Position numbers and translations under genes: made by a program
Origin: Zychaea mexicana
Lineage: Eukaryota; Mucoromycota; Mucoromycetes; Mucorales; Lichtheimiaceae
Assembly: GCF_025766255.1 (NCBI RefSeq)
Contig: NW_026516666.1
Span: forward strand, 806,001 to 870,000
DNA length: 64,000 nt
Direction of reading: 5' to 3'
The notes under the pieces: generated by a model
Databases searched by the model: none
What the model was told of the DNA's origin: nothing
The model's input: the letters and a program-made list of their open reading frames with translations, nothing else
Part shown: piece after piece, positions 9,982 to 22,115 of the stretch
How the letters are laid out: each line of letters begins with the position of its first letter
Position numbering within the stretch: the first letter of the stretch is position 1

Positions 9982-12210
9982 ATGTTTGCAAAATCAAAGC
10001 GATTCCAAGAAGGTACTCTTCTTTTTTTTTCCAAGTAAATCGGAACGGCCCACCCGAAACCTTCTTTTTATTTCGTTTCCGCCCTTACACGACGACTACT
10101 ACTACCACTACCACCACCACACCTGACAAAAAAAAAACTATATGCATAACCGCCTTCCCCCTTCTCTCTTTCTCTCTCAACTATACAATAGGCACAAAAG
10201 AATACATTCCAGGACCTGGTGAATACAACATTCCAACAGGCGATGACCTGGGCAGGCATAAACGCTATGGGTTCCTGAACCAGACCAACCGGTTTAACGG
10301 TGAAGGGCCAGGTATTGTGTGATATATCAAAAAGTGATTTTATTAAACCAACACGTGTGCTGTTGTTATTGTTTTTTAACATACCATCTTTCCATTACAA
10401 TGATTAAAATTGTGTGTGTTATGATAGTGGAGATATCCCCCGATTTTTTTGCTGGTGATAACTCCACCGCGAGCTTGTCGAGCGAAACACGATTCTCTTC
10501 GGTGTCGACGAGCAGCAATAAAACCGAAGATGCACGTACACGGCGGCAAATGAGCGAACTCGCGACGCAATTCGAAAAGTATCGTCACTCGATGCAAAAG
10601 GAAATCGAAGCACTGCAGCTCAAAAATCGCAAGATGGAGGCAACTGTCCAGTCCATGACCTTGGATAAAGAGACTACACAATCAACGTTGCTCAAGAAAG
10701 ATCAAGAACTCGCATCGATTCGACAAGAGAACCTGTCACTCCAGAAATCGGTAAGTACACATTATTACGCGCAGCATTCATACATGTGTGTGTGTCTCTT
10801 ACACTTGATGCACGCATACCAAAGCAGCAAAAACCAAATGACTTACTCATTATTTTTCTGGGCTTGGATGGGTGGCGGCGGAATCATAAAAAATTATATT
10901 ATCATTATTGCATGCACTATTATTATCATCATCATTGCCGCTGTGTAGCTGGGTCGCTTGGAAAAGAATATCGACAAGTCGCCCAAGGTAATACGGCTCC
11001 AGAAGCGGCTAGACCAAATGGAAAACGAGTTGCAAGACGCCAAAGACGCCCTGATTAAAGCACAGCAAGCGGCGGAGGACGAGAAACGAGCACTCTCAGC
11101 CGTGGCTGCACAGAAAGACGAAACGATCGGCAACCTGACAACGCAAATCGACGACCAAGCGAAAGCCATCGACGACTTGCATAACCGACTGAGACAGAAC
11201 GAACAACAGTTTCAAGATGTACGAGACGAGGACAAGCGGCTGATGGAAGCATTGCAGTCCAGGCTTGACGAAACCATGTGCAAATTAGCTGCAGCTGATG
11301 AAACACTGGACCAAAAAGAGCAGGACGCAACTGCCCTAAAAAGCGAAATTCAAGACCAACAGCAGCAGCTCAATGATATATGCACGCAGAAAATCACGCT
11401 ACAATCCGAACTGGCAGAGATGAAAGCACTTGCCGCAGCCGAACGTCATCAGTGGACATCGGAACGCACGTTGTTGCAGCATGAGATTGAGCAGCTTGAC
11501 CAGAATCTCAACAAGAGTGCCGCGGAGATAACTCATCTCGGCACTCAACTCGCTGAGGGCAATCGGGAAATCAGTAACTTGCGCGAAAAGGCCAAGGAAC
11601 AATATCAACGGCTGCAGGCGAGAGAGGGTCTTGTACAGCGGTTGCATGTCCGGTTTGACACGTACCAGCGGCATGTGACTCAAGTCATGCAGGATATGAA
11701 GGAACGAATGAAATCCAAGGACCCGCGAAGAGATGTTGAAATCGATCGTCTCACAAGAGAACTGCGCGAGGCCAAAAAGTTCATCAACAAGCAGGCATTG
11801 CATCTCGATGGCCTCAAGTCGGAGCTGCATTGGATGTCAAGGTGGAATCGACAGCTCAATGAGCTCATTGATGCTATCCATCAGGATGATGTATCGCACG
11901 GCTTTATTGCCCCGCTGAAGAATAATAGCTCCTCTACAACAACAACAACAACAACAACAGCATCATCATCATCATTATCATCATCATCAGCAGCAGCAGC
12001 AGCAGCATTATCAACATCAAAACGATCTACGAGCCTCAATAGTAGGGATAGAATGCGTAGTCCAGTCAAAGGTATGCTGGCAATGACTCGGATATTGCTC
12101 TAATGCAGAACGCGCTGACTAACAAATACATATCAGATACCGTCCCAAGGAACGACTCCGGCTTTAGCACTACCATTACCACTAGCCCCGAACGAGCCGC
12201 CGTAGTGTAG
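9982..12210 (+). CDS. HMMR-like (RHAMM N-terminal) coiled-coil protein
   Basis: Five exons, 9982-10012, 10192-10311, 10428-10750, 10949-12071 and 12137-12210; 556 residues. The N-terminus MFAKSKRFQE, then IPGPGEYNI, then YGFLNQTNRF corresponds to the N-terminal block of animal HMMR/RHAMM (basic RF start, a PG-rich turn, and a second F..S/T.RF motif). The rest, about residues 90-480, is almost uninterrupted coiled coil rich in E, Q, K and L; a short conserved-looking helix (LDGLKSELHWMSRWNRQLN) follows, then a Thr/Ser/Ala-rich tail with a nuclear-type basic patch. Animal HMMR binds microtubules and centrosomes through such a coil. In fungi the role is not established, so spindle-pole or microtubule association is an inference. 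All four introns have clean GT-AG ends and consistent phases (1,1,0,1). Confidence 0.7.
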
Positions 12211-14941
12211 ATACCTCTTCTTTCTTTTCCATATATACACACAGAACACACTGTAATCGGTAGCAAAAATAAGAGAACCGAATATACCCCACCCATCAAC
12301 CATATCCTCTCTACTACACACACACACACACACACACACAAGATTCCAACCTTTTCTTTCTTCGCTTTTCAAGGCCTAGCAATCATGATACCCCCTTCCT
12401 CAACTGTGCAAGGTCATAAAAATGGAGGGTTTTTAAAATCATTCAACCTTTCCAAAACCACAACATATTATTACTATATACTGCACACATCCTTTTCCTC
12501 TGAGTTTTGGATATATACAAACTCACACACAAACACCAATTAAACGAAATTGAATTTTAACAAAAACTCGTGGTTTTTCTGGGATATTAGGTGTGGCTGC
12601 TGCTGTGTGCTACATTTGCTCTCTGTGTGTGTGTGTGTGCTTTTCTTTTGTGTTCGCGGAGCTTCTACATAAACTGTGCCTCTTCAGATATAAGGCTGCG
12701 CTTTTTATGTTGCATGTCTCTATGTTTATATGTACCGGAAGGTTACAAAAGCCGCTCGTTGTAATGAAAAGGACAAAAACAATTTCAGGTTCATTTACAG
12801 CAATAATGTGCTTCAAGAATAGCTGGCTACATATTGTTCTAAAAGTACATAGCACATGGTTTAAAGTTTACAAATTCATTATTTTTGCTTCGTCGTGTGA
12901 AAGATACAAGGCTGAGGAATAAATTGACAACAATAATAAGCAGCAAAAACAGATTGCTAAATTACTTGTGGTTATTAATACTTGGTAGCTACATAAACAA
13001 TACATGAATTTCATGTTCTTCTGATTAAAGCGCTTGATCCATGTACTTACCAAAAAAAACATTTCAAAGAAAAACTTTCTCTTGACGTTGACGCTTCAGA
13101 CGCGGCCGTACTAATAGTAAACAGTAAGCTAACGTAGTAGTAATAGTAAGCAGCAGATAGTGAACAAAGTAGTATTATACAGATTTGTAAATACGAGAAA
13201 AAAACAACGTGCTACTTTGTAGTTGTGGTACATAGTGCATACAAACAATATGTGTGCAGCATGACATCAGCAAAGAGACCCCGAAAGAGGGAGCGAATTT
13301 TGAATTCGCTCGCCTCCGCGCAAATCATATACGTATTATGTATCTACATACACACATGCCGACATGAGATGCAAAATGTACGCCGCCTTTTGCCGCAGCC
13401 TGCCACGCTGTCGGCGCTGTATCATTCTAATGCATCATCATCTTTGTCCTTGATTGAAGAAATGCACGGCTGAATATCTACTCACTCTCGTTGTGAGTTG
13501 GATATGTACAACGCATATATAAACACATCCCGCGTGAAAGTTTCTAGATGTAATAAAAAAAGGGTATGTGCTGGGTTCAACATGTAATGACGTAAGAGAC
13601 GCAGTAGCAGCAGCAGCAGCAGCAGCAGCAGCACAAAATGCGAATTTCAATAGTATTCAAGAAGCGTTATCTGTTGCATGTACCCAGCAATAAGCCAAGA
13701 TTTCGAGTAAGCTGCGTTTTTTTGAATAATGCTGGCAGATTTTCTTGGCAAGAGAGGTTTTTCAAAAATGCGAGATACTGACTCGTAATGATGCTGATGC
13801 CACTCTCATGCAACTTGGCTATGATATGGGACAGAATATATAACATTCATAAAGTATGTATACCTCTATTTCGCTGCACTTGCTAGGTCTACACTATCTA
13901 GATCCTCCAATTCCCAAAACACTGTTCCTATATGATACCATCCATCAGTTATGATATCTGATTACTATTATCATATGCGGGTATTACAGTATGAACAAGT
14001 CTGTCAATGACTTGATAAATACACGCAAGATTGTTTTACCAATATGAAAAAAAAAACTATTATATGTTGTTGTTGTGGTGGAGGTAAATTGTATGCTTTT
14101 TATTCATTCAATACAGTTGTCGATAGTTTTTGTTTGTTTGTTTGTTTTTTTAAGAGAGAAAAAAAGAAGAAATAAAGAGGAAGGAACAAATAAAAACATG
14201 AGTATATAAGATATATGTAAGAAAGAAGTAGGTGGGATAAGTGATGATATGTACGCGAAAAAAGAAAATTGAGATATCGGTGAAAATAAAGGGGGGGAGG
14301 ATGAAGGGGGAAGAGTAGGATAATATATATAATAAAGATATAAATAACAGTATGTATAATAAAAAAAAAAGAAGAAGAAGAGAAAGACACTTTGCATGAA
14401 AAGCGAAAGAAGAAAAAGAAAAAAGAGGAGGATGGAGGGTGGGTGGGTTTTTGAATCGGGTTAACACGAAAAGAAGAAAGAATAGCTCTTGCACAAGGCT
14501 TTTTAAGAAAAAAAGTAAAAAGAAAAAAATAAGGCATAGCGGAGGGGAGGGGAGGGGGGTTAGTGTCTCTGTAACACTGACACAACGAGCGAGAGTGAAT
14601 AAGTGGAGGGGATGGGGGATGAATAAACAGCAGAAGACAAAGAGTGATTGACTGAGGTAGTAGTAGGTTGTTTTAGAAAGAACCAAAAGAGTGAGAGAGA
14701 TAAGGAATGAACACGTTTACAAAAGAAGATAAAGGTAGTAGTAATAACATCACAAAGATGGCGTTGTTGATGTTGTTGTCATAATTGAACGAGGCGTGTG
14801 TGTATGAACGAGTGTCGGTTTGATATCTGATATCGCTGGTTTTTTTTTTAGGCTGTGATTGTTGACAATGTTGTTTTGCTGTTGTTTGTGATATTACGGC
14901 TAGCTAGCACAGAAAGTATGTGTGGGAGGAGGAGGAGGAGG
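12211..14941. other. intergenic stretch with simple repeats
   Basis: No supported gene over 2.7 kb. It holds a CA dinucleotide run near 12317-12341, a GT run near 12626-12640, a GCA run near 13607-13632 and a long purine-rich tract from about 14150 to 14560 that is probably the 3' untranslated region of the cyclin gene. Open frames in the purine-rich tract are artefacts of base composition. Confidence 0.5.
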
Positions 14942-17266
14942 TTAAAACTCTTGTCCAAGTAACTTGTTGTTGTTGTTGCTGCTGCTGCTGCGCTGTTGTT
15001 GCTGTTTTCTTCTCATGCCACGAACATGGCTGACAGCATAGCCTTGTTGCATGTAATCGTATGTTGTAGGTGCTGCTACAATTCTACGCTTCTTTAACGA
15101 ACAAAAAGTAGAATTGTTGTTGTTCTGTAGAATGTCAGGGGTAGTTTGACGCACATCCGATACCATGTAAGGTCGTCCATACTGTTGGTGTGCCGAGGTT
15201 GATGGGGGTGGTAGTGGCGGCGAAGTAGTAGTAGTAGTACTCGTGTTCACCTTCCACGTGAACGACGGCAAACCACTCTGGTTCATTCGTACCGGCGAAA
15301 TCTGAGTAGGTGTATGCATCGGTGATGATGAGCTAGAACTGGGCAACGAAAGCGACAGCACTGGAGGTGGGCCAGTGCTGTTGTTGATGGCCACAGAGGG
15401 CGAATACCCATTGTGCGTCGTTCCTGCGTTGTTGCTGTTGTTGTTGTTCTGGCTGCCATTGTTCGAGCTAGGTGAACACGATCGAGGCGATGACAAGACC
15501 GAATACCGTCTAGCATTATAGTTGTTCTCGTCAATCGACGTTTCTCGTAACCGTCGTTTCCGTCTTGTCGTTGTTGTTGGCTGTTGGTATTGCTGCTGTT
15601 GTTGGTGTTGTTGTTCGTGAGGGTGATGGTTGTAGTAGTAGCTGTGATGGCGATGAAGATGGTGATACTGACCGCAGCAACCACTGCTGCTAGCACCGCT
15701 GCTACTACTGCTCGTGCTAGTATTCAATGCAGGCAACGTAGTGAGATCCGTAGGACTCTGCGGCGATGGCAGTTGACAATGACTCGGATGCTGCTGATGA
15801 TACTGGTGTTGCGTAGTTGACAGAGACAGCAACGAAGTCAGGGATGACGAAGACGACGGCGTTGTTGTTGTTGTTGTTGAAGGTGTCGTCGTCGACGAGG
15901 AGGAGGAGGAGGAAGAGGATGGCGACAGGATTCCTGTAGGCAAACACGAAAGATCATGTAGCAAGGGAATAGGTCGATTTAATGCTCGAGACTCGACGTG
16001 CAAATGCAACAAATGATGCCACTGCTCAAAGGTGGGCTGAGCAATGTAGAGTCGGTAGTCAATCAGATCTAAAAAGATACGCTCGGCCGCATTGATTTCG
16101 GACACGGGCAGGCCGGCAATCTTGGCCCAGGCAGAGTTGCGGTAGGTCTTGTCTTGGACAAACTTGGAGGCGATCACCAGACTGGCCAAAAACATGCGTC
16201 GGCCGCAGCTAATGTAGGCGTCTTGCCAGTACGGATGGCCGCGTTGGTCCACAGCACGTTCGTAGAGCTGGGTCACGATCGAAGGACGTGCGCGGAACAG
16301 GTAGAACAAGGCGGTTTGCAGTGTCGAGTAGGTGGTCCGCGAGCGTTTCAAGACTTCCTGGATAAACGTGCGCAGTGGTACGACGGCTGATTTGTTGTGG
16401 GACGATGAAGAGGACCAAATCGTCTCAATGACATGGGCATTCGTATCTGTTTACAGAACAAAGTTATTAGTTTTGTGAGTGAGTGAGTGAGTGAGTGGGA
16501 CAATGAACAAGAACACAAAAGAAGTTAATTTCTGTTTGTTGTTTGTTGTGGCATACTATGCGTGTGTGTGTGTGTGTGTGTGTGTACATAAGTGGAAATA
16601 GCCAGAAAAGGAGGGGGGGTAAAAGCTAGAGTTTTTTTTTTTGGGGGGGGGGTTTTGTTATGATTCTTATGTAATAACAACTAGAAACTTACCAACAAGA
16701 GCTTCGACATAAGCAAGACGGTTATTCACATGCTGTGTCTGCTTCACAGTCACGGTAGGGAGGCTCGAGCTGCTACCACCGAGGTGATAAGAAGCCATTT
16801 CCGGCTCGCTGGTGCTCGTCGTCGTCTTGGCCGTCGTCGTCGTCGTTGCTGCTGCTGTTGCTGCTGTTGCTGTATCGTGACTCGAGCTCAAAGTATACTT
16901 GCTTCGAAGAGCGTACATTTCAGGGTCCGTATGCAATGGAAGCATTGTGGACGATCCAGTCAATGTTGTCGTTGAAGTGCTGTTGCTCGTCGTTGTCATG
17001 GTTGCTGTTGCAGCTGATCCATTAGCATATGCCAATTTTCCTGCTGTGTGGTGAAATACGGTATTCCAATCATGAGCAGCATTGGAGGTCATGCTCGACT
17101 GACGGATCGAGGAAGCTGAAGCGTTCACGTTGCTCGAGGCGGGTTGGTACTGTTGTTGTTGTTGCTGCTGCTCTCCGTTGAAACGACATGAGGGTAATAT
17201 ATGAAACGGGGTTGATGTTGATGTCGACGATGCATATTGATGAGTGGTGGGTTGTAAAGAAGTCAT
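14942..17266 (-). CDS. Pho85-type (PCL1/2-like) cyclin
   Basis: Two exons, 16693-17266 and 14942-16446, joined by a 246-bp intron with GTAAGT and CAG borders (phase 1); 692 residues. The first 180 residues are S/T/Q/A-rich. The cyclin box follows at about residues 190-345: VETIWSS-like start, a helix containing RTTYSTLQTALFYLFR, then GRRMFLASLVIASKFVQDK, SAWAKIAGLPVSEINAAER and FLDLIDYRLYI. The conserved R/L/K positions and the K in SKF fit the PCL1/PCL2/CLG1 group of cyclins, which activate the Pho85 kinase in cell-cycle entry and polarity. The C-terminal half is a long low-complexity tail of S, T, N, Q and H runs, typical of unstable cyclins. The GA-rich leader upstream (17270-17560) is probably 5' untranslated sequence. 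Confidence 0.8.
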
Positions 17267-17497
17267 GAAGTTTCTTTAAGAAGAACAAGAATTGGAGATA
17301 AAGAAGAAGAGAGAAGGAATCACAACAAGCAAGCAATCAAGAAGTAGAAGAAGAAGCCAACAAGGTCAGAAAGGTTGAAGAGAAACCGGGCTACTAATGT
17401 AGGAAGAAAGACGAGCTAAAGGGGAGGGTAGAGAGAGAGAGAGAGAGAGAGAGAGTACAAGGAGCAAGGGAGAAGAAGAAGAAGAAGCGAAAACCCG

Positions 17498-17528
<31 letters not shown>

Positions 17529-17948
17529 ATTATACAAAGCGAGTATATTGGAGAGAAAGAAGAAGCAAGAGAGAGAGAGTGAACAAGGGGATGGCTATTT
17601 AGCGAAAAGGGAAAAACGAGGGGCCAGGAAGCAAAGGGGGGGGGTGGGGTTGGTTGTGGAAGTGAAAAGAGAGAAAGTAGTTGGGGGGCAATGCAGAGAC
17701 GCTGATGATGGTGGTGGTCTAACCTGTGCGCTTGCCGCAATATCACAAAAAAAGAGAGAGAGAGAGAGCGAGGAAAAGAGGGGTGAAAGGAGTGAAAGTC
17801 TAGTGAGTGAGAAGAACAATAGAAACTATTATTGTTATTTCCCACAAAGAGTGAATCATCCGTCGGAGTGTATTCTCAATAAAGGAACTCGCGAATTCTC
17901 CCCAATCCACTTGGCGTGCACCACAACTCCTTCTGGCCTCCTCTCCTG

Positions 17949-17985
<37 letters not shown>

Positions 17986-19600
17986 GCTTCTGCTTCTGCT
18001 TCTGCTTCTGCTCTCTCTCTCTCTCCCGGTCCAACAGCCCCCACCTCCCCCACCCTGGGCGCCCAAGCTTCCCCCCTCATCGACACCCTTCGTCACCACC
18101 AATAAATCAGCCTTGTCTCTAAGCCATTGTCACCGAGAAGCACTGGCTTAATGGTCGTAAAATGTTTACATGGCTCCGGAAAGATTTTTAGTGTAATCAT
18201 CACAGCAGCAGGTGGGTGGAGTTCGAGAGTTTTGTGGTAGTGGTGGTGGGGGGTGGGGGTGGGGGAGTTGTAAAAAAGACTTGATGTTGTGTTCTGGGTG
18301 CAAGCGACCATATCTGGCAACGATGCTTGTGCCTATCATCTCGTGGTGTACATGTGTACGCGTGGTGGCAAAAGTAAAATAAAGTAAAAACGATAGTGTT
18401 AATAATATAAAATAATACTCACAGCTCATGTAATGTGCTACTTACTGTCTGCTGCTTGGAGACGCTCTTATTCCATCTACTGAATACTAGCTAATGATAC
18501 TAACTGTCAATACCCTCACGCATCATCATCATCAGAGAGTTACTGCTGCTGCCCTTCAGGAGTTGCTGAATACCTGCTCTACGTATGTGCTAGTAATACT
18601 GTTAGACGACTGCTGTAGACTGTCATTTTCTGAAGCTGTCAATCAGCATATTTTTAGGCACGTACACACGCACCCTGGCTGCGGTGTCACCTTCGCTCGG
18701 CTGCACACGCTGCGCACTACAGCAACTCGCTACGCCCATCGCATAATTGGATGGGTGTACTCTTTCTTCTCTTCTGCTCTTAGTGTGCAAGTGTGTATGT
18801 TTATACGATGCCCTTCCTCCCTCCCTCCACACACACACACACACACCCCCAACCAAAGCCCACTGGCCCATGTACTACGACGTAATCAAACCTTCCTGCT
18901 TTCTTTATTGTCGCTCTTTTGCTCTGTGCACCACGCGTAACATACTCTTCTGGGTAATAAGCCAATGCAGCACACAGATCATTCATCTTTATATCACATC
19001 AATAACCATCTATTAACCAGCCCTCTAACTCTCTCTCTCTCTCTTTCTTTCCCTCTCTCTCTCTCTCCAATGATCGTAAGGTCTGTATCCACTCTTGACT
19101 AACAGGTACAAGTACCATCTTCTTCTTCTTCTTCTTGCGCCCCCGTCTTACATATAACACACACACACAAATGTGCAACACTTTTGTCTCTCATTGCCAG
19201 CATAAAGAAACGTGCTTTTAATCCCATTCTCTCCGCCGTTAATCCCTTTTCCTATCATGACCAGCTGGCACATTCTTTTGCTAATTTACTTTTTACTTGA
19301 TAATAACATTTCAAACGCCTCAGCAACAACAACACTTCTCTAGAGAGTTCATGAACCACGTGTAAAAGTGGCTTTTTCAAGCTTGTTCGTCTTGTTGTTT
19401 TTCTTAGTAACGACTAAAAAGAAAAATTGTGTCGAAATTGCTACATATCGAGTGAAAACAACTTACTTGAACCTGTTCTAAACAAAAACCCTTGCCCGCC
19501 CGCGTCTTTCGCCTCCGTTAAACCGGAGGAGAACGGAGGACACAAAATTCAAAAAAGGAGGACACATACACAGAGAGAGAGAGAGAAGCCCTTGTTTTTA
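17267..19600. other. intergenic stretch, repeat-rich
   Basis: No supported gene. It includes GA and GAAA runs (about 17432-17530), the TTGC tetranucleotide array listed separately, a CA run near 18831-18846 and CT runs near 19031-19070. Long open frames here follow the repeats rather than coding sequence. Confidence 0.5.
17949..17984. repeat. TTGC tetranucleotide microsatellite
   Basis: About nine uninterrupted copies of TTGC, directly followed by a TGCTTC hexamer run and a CT run, together making a compound microsatellite. Confidence 0.9.
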
Positions 19601-21477
19601 TTACAATTCCGTAAGAAAGGCTCGGGTATCTGCAACCTACAATATTCATGGTGTAAAAGAATTATTTGAGCGTGCGTGAACTGTTTTCTGAAAAACTGTC
19701 ATCATCATACCGGAACTCTAGCCTTGACGATATCACATTGATAATGGTAATTTTTCACGTTGGAGGACGACAACGATGACGGCGGCAGCGGCGGGGTTTG
19801 TTGCAAGTGTACCCGCAGATCGACACAGCTGTCCCACACTAGTACTGCTCCTGTTGCATTGTTACCAGTATCACCACCACCACCACTCGTCCATTCATCT
19901 GATGTTTGTGCTGTACGAAGTATCTTTTGGGGGAGGGGTGGGCAAGAAGGAGTAAGAAGAAGGGGAAAGAAGAGCTGTTTTGCATAAACTAATAATGAGA
20001 TCTGCATTTGTTATTACCAAAATAGATAACGACATCAATTTTCGTACAGATGCCATGGCGTTCAACATGTCCGACACTAAACAATATTTATTTATAATCT
20101 CACGTTTTAGCCACATTACACAAGCACCCATCACACACGCGCAAATCGATTTTGTAACCTTTGTTGTTACTACTACTACTACTACCATATAATATATAAT
20201 GAATGACTTTTACCTTTTGAAGACCTAGTAGAGCAAGCAGTAGTGCTGCTGCTGCTGCTGCTACCACGATAATGATGATGATAATCCCAGTCACTTGGGG
20301 ATATCAAATTGGCAAGTCCATTGATCACGATCAACGATGCCGAGTAAGAAGAAAGAGAGGGTTCTTGATCCGTCGTCGTTCTATTATTGACAGTGTGTAA
20401 CGCACTGATCTGTTCAAGGAGTCGATGCAGCTCGCTTGCAGTAAATGCTTCGTAACAATGGATCCGTGCCATTATCTAATAAACCCGTTGTCATTTGTTT
20501 CGAAAGTGTCGTGGTGTGCACAAGCACCCCCACAGTCAGCGGGTTGCAGCACGGGCTGTTCATATTACACCCAATGCACAGGCAACTCGTAAAAACCGTC
20601 TACTTTTACACAATCCATCACCACAACAACCCATCTAGATAAATGCAATGTACGTTTCTTCACAATACACCTTGCATGTCTATATAACAACTTGCCTGTT
20701 GGCTTTGATCCCCGATCCGCCGAGGTTGAAAGGTGCCCAAAGTGTCAATGTGGTGGACTACTGCATCCGGATGCTCTTGAAGAAACGATGCCATGGTTTG
20801 TAAGACAAACTAAAGCATAGAAAAAACATGTGCTTGTTCGTTTGTAAATATGTAAAGACATATACATCATGTATCACTTTTTGGAAATCATTTACCTGTG
20901 ATTTCTCAGTGCACCCGTATATTTCAATAATTTGGCCAAACTCAAATCCTCCATACAATGCAGAGTCCAGCCTTTGGCATTCATCATTCTTCTTTAGTTT
21001 TATTGGGATCACGATGCGTCTCTCCCCTTGCTTCTCCTAACAGCAGTAGCCGTCATCATTGTAGACTTACGCTGCATATCCAGTCGAAAATCGAGTGCAT
21101 GTGTTCTGCCACTCCAAGTCCGTTTCGGATGCGGCCGTCATGCCAATAATGGTTTGTTGCAGTGCTCGAAGCACCTTTTCCATCCAATCGTGTTACTATC
21201 ATCACGTTCATCGCCCTAAACCTAAAAATCCACCCCATTGGAAAAAAAAAAAGGCTTACCTGACACGCAACGCCTGTCTTCCGACTTAGTGATTTGATAT
21301 CCACCTTCAACAACGCTATGTCTAAGCGAACACACAACAGGTATAAGCGGCACGCGTCATGTTTTAAACTTTTAATCTTGTCTTACCGGTAGTGATTCCT
21401 TCATTCGAAAGTGGACCCAGTAGATCAGTATAAGCACCCACATTGTGCGACAATAATAACGCTTTTAACTTTCTCAT
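19601..21477 (-). CDS. RAD51D-like RecA-fold protein with degenerate Walker motifs
   Basis: Nine exons on the minus strand: 21387-21477, 21260-21321, 21071-21174, 20896-21019, 20696-20809, 20214-20475, 20018-20076, 19711-19923, 19601-19636; about 354 residues. The N-terminal helical part (LLLSHNVGAYTDLL, SLSRKTGVACQVLRAL) and the core (RLDSALYGGFEFGQIIEIYG) align with RAD51D, a RAD51 paralogue that supports homologous recombination. Where RAD51D has GPGSGKTQ, this protein has GCTEKSQ (about 121-127), lacking the glycine-lysine of Walker A; the Walker B stretch reads SASLIVINGLANLIS, with Asn for the usual Asp. Exon 5 ends in a GC donor (GCAAGT). Two points are uncertain: the acceptor of exon 4 (GAG at 21020) and whether translation ends in exon 9 or at 19705. 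Rad55/Rad57-type paralogues are alternative assignments. Confidence 0.65.
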
Positions 21478-22115
21478 TAGTAAGATAAGTAGGAATGGCA
21501 GATGTTGGAGAATGCTACACAACTGCGCGTAAAGTATCGTTCACGGGGGCCACATACAATAGCGTAAAAAGACAGAACGCGGAGTTGTCCCAGACCCTTT
21601 TCTCTGTTGAAAAGAAAAACAGCAAAGTAGTTGCAGCAGGATCATATTACGTTTTTTAACGTGCTCGTGTTCAAACTACCCAACAGCCATCACTTTTATG
21701 TGTGATGGCTGTTCTATCTTGGCAGCTGTCGGTCACTGCTTTAATCTGAAAATCACGCTCCTTTTTGCACGGCCATTCCTGCAAAGACCACCTCAGGCAC
21801 ATGATCAATTTTTCATATAACATATTTATCGGAACCGTGACGCAAACCCCACATAAGAAAGTAGCCGTCAAAGATACTCTGTCATGCATAATGTAAGGGT
21901 TTCGTAGAATGGGACGTATGTGTATATCAGGGAAAGATAAAGAGATCAAGAAAAAGAGAGTTGTTGATTTGATCGCATCAAACAAGCAAACAAACAAAAA
22001 TAAAGAGTGATGGTGGCTTGAGTTCCGCGACAAGAACTGTCGTTTTACCCATTCCACAACCCTCCCTCCCCGCTGCCCCTTTTGTTCTTGCGCGACATTT
22101 CTCTCGTTTTATTCA
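21478..22115. other. divergent intergenic region
   Basis: The region between two divergently transcribed genes, with an exact inverted pair (AGCCATCACTTTTATGTGTGATGGCT, 21685-21710) that could form a hairpin. No gene seen. Confidence 0.4.

Noticed and set aside
14100..14686. Long minus-strand frames rich in F, S and L
   Set aside because: They are mirror images of a purine-rich tract; all three frames are open, and no start, splice or domain supports them.
17548..18105. Possible protein with LACLLACLLA repeats
   Set aside because: The repeat is the translation of the TTGC microsatellite; no flanking coding evidence.
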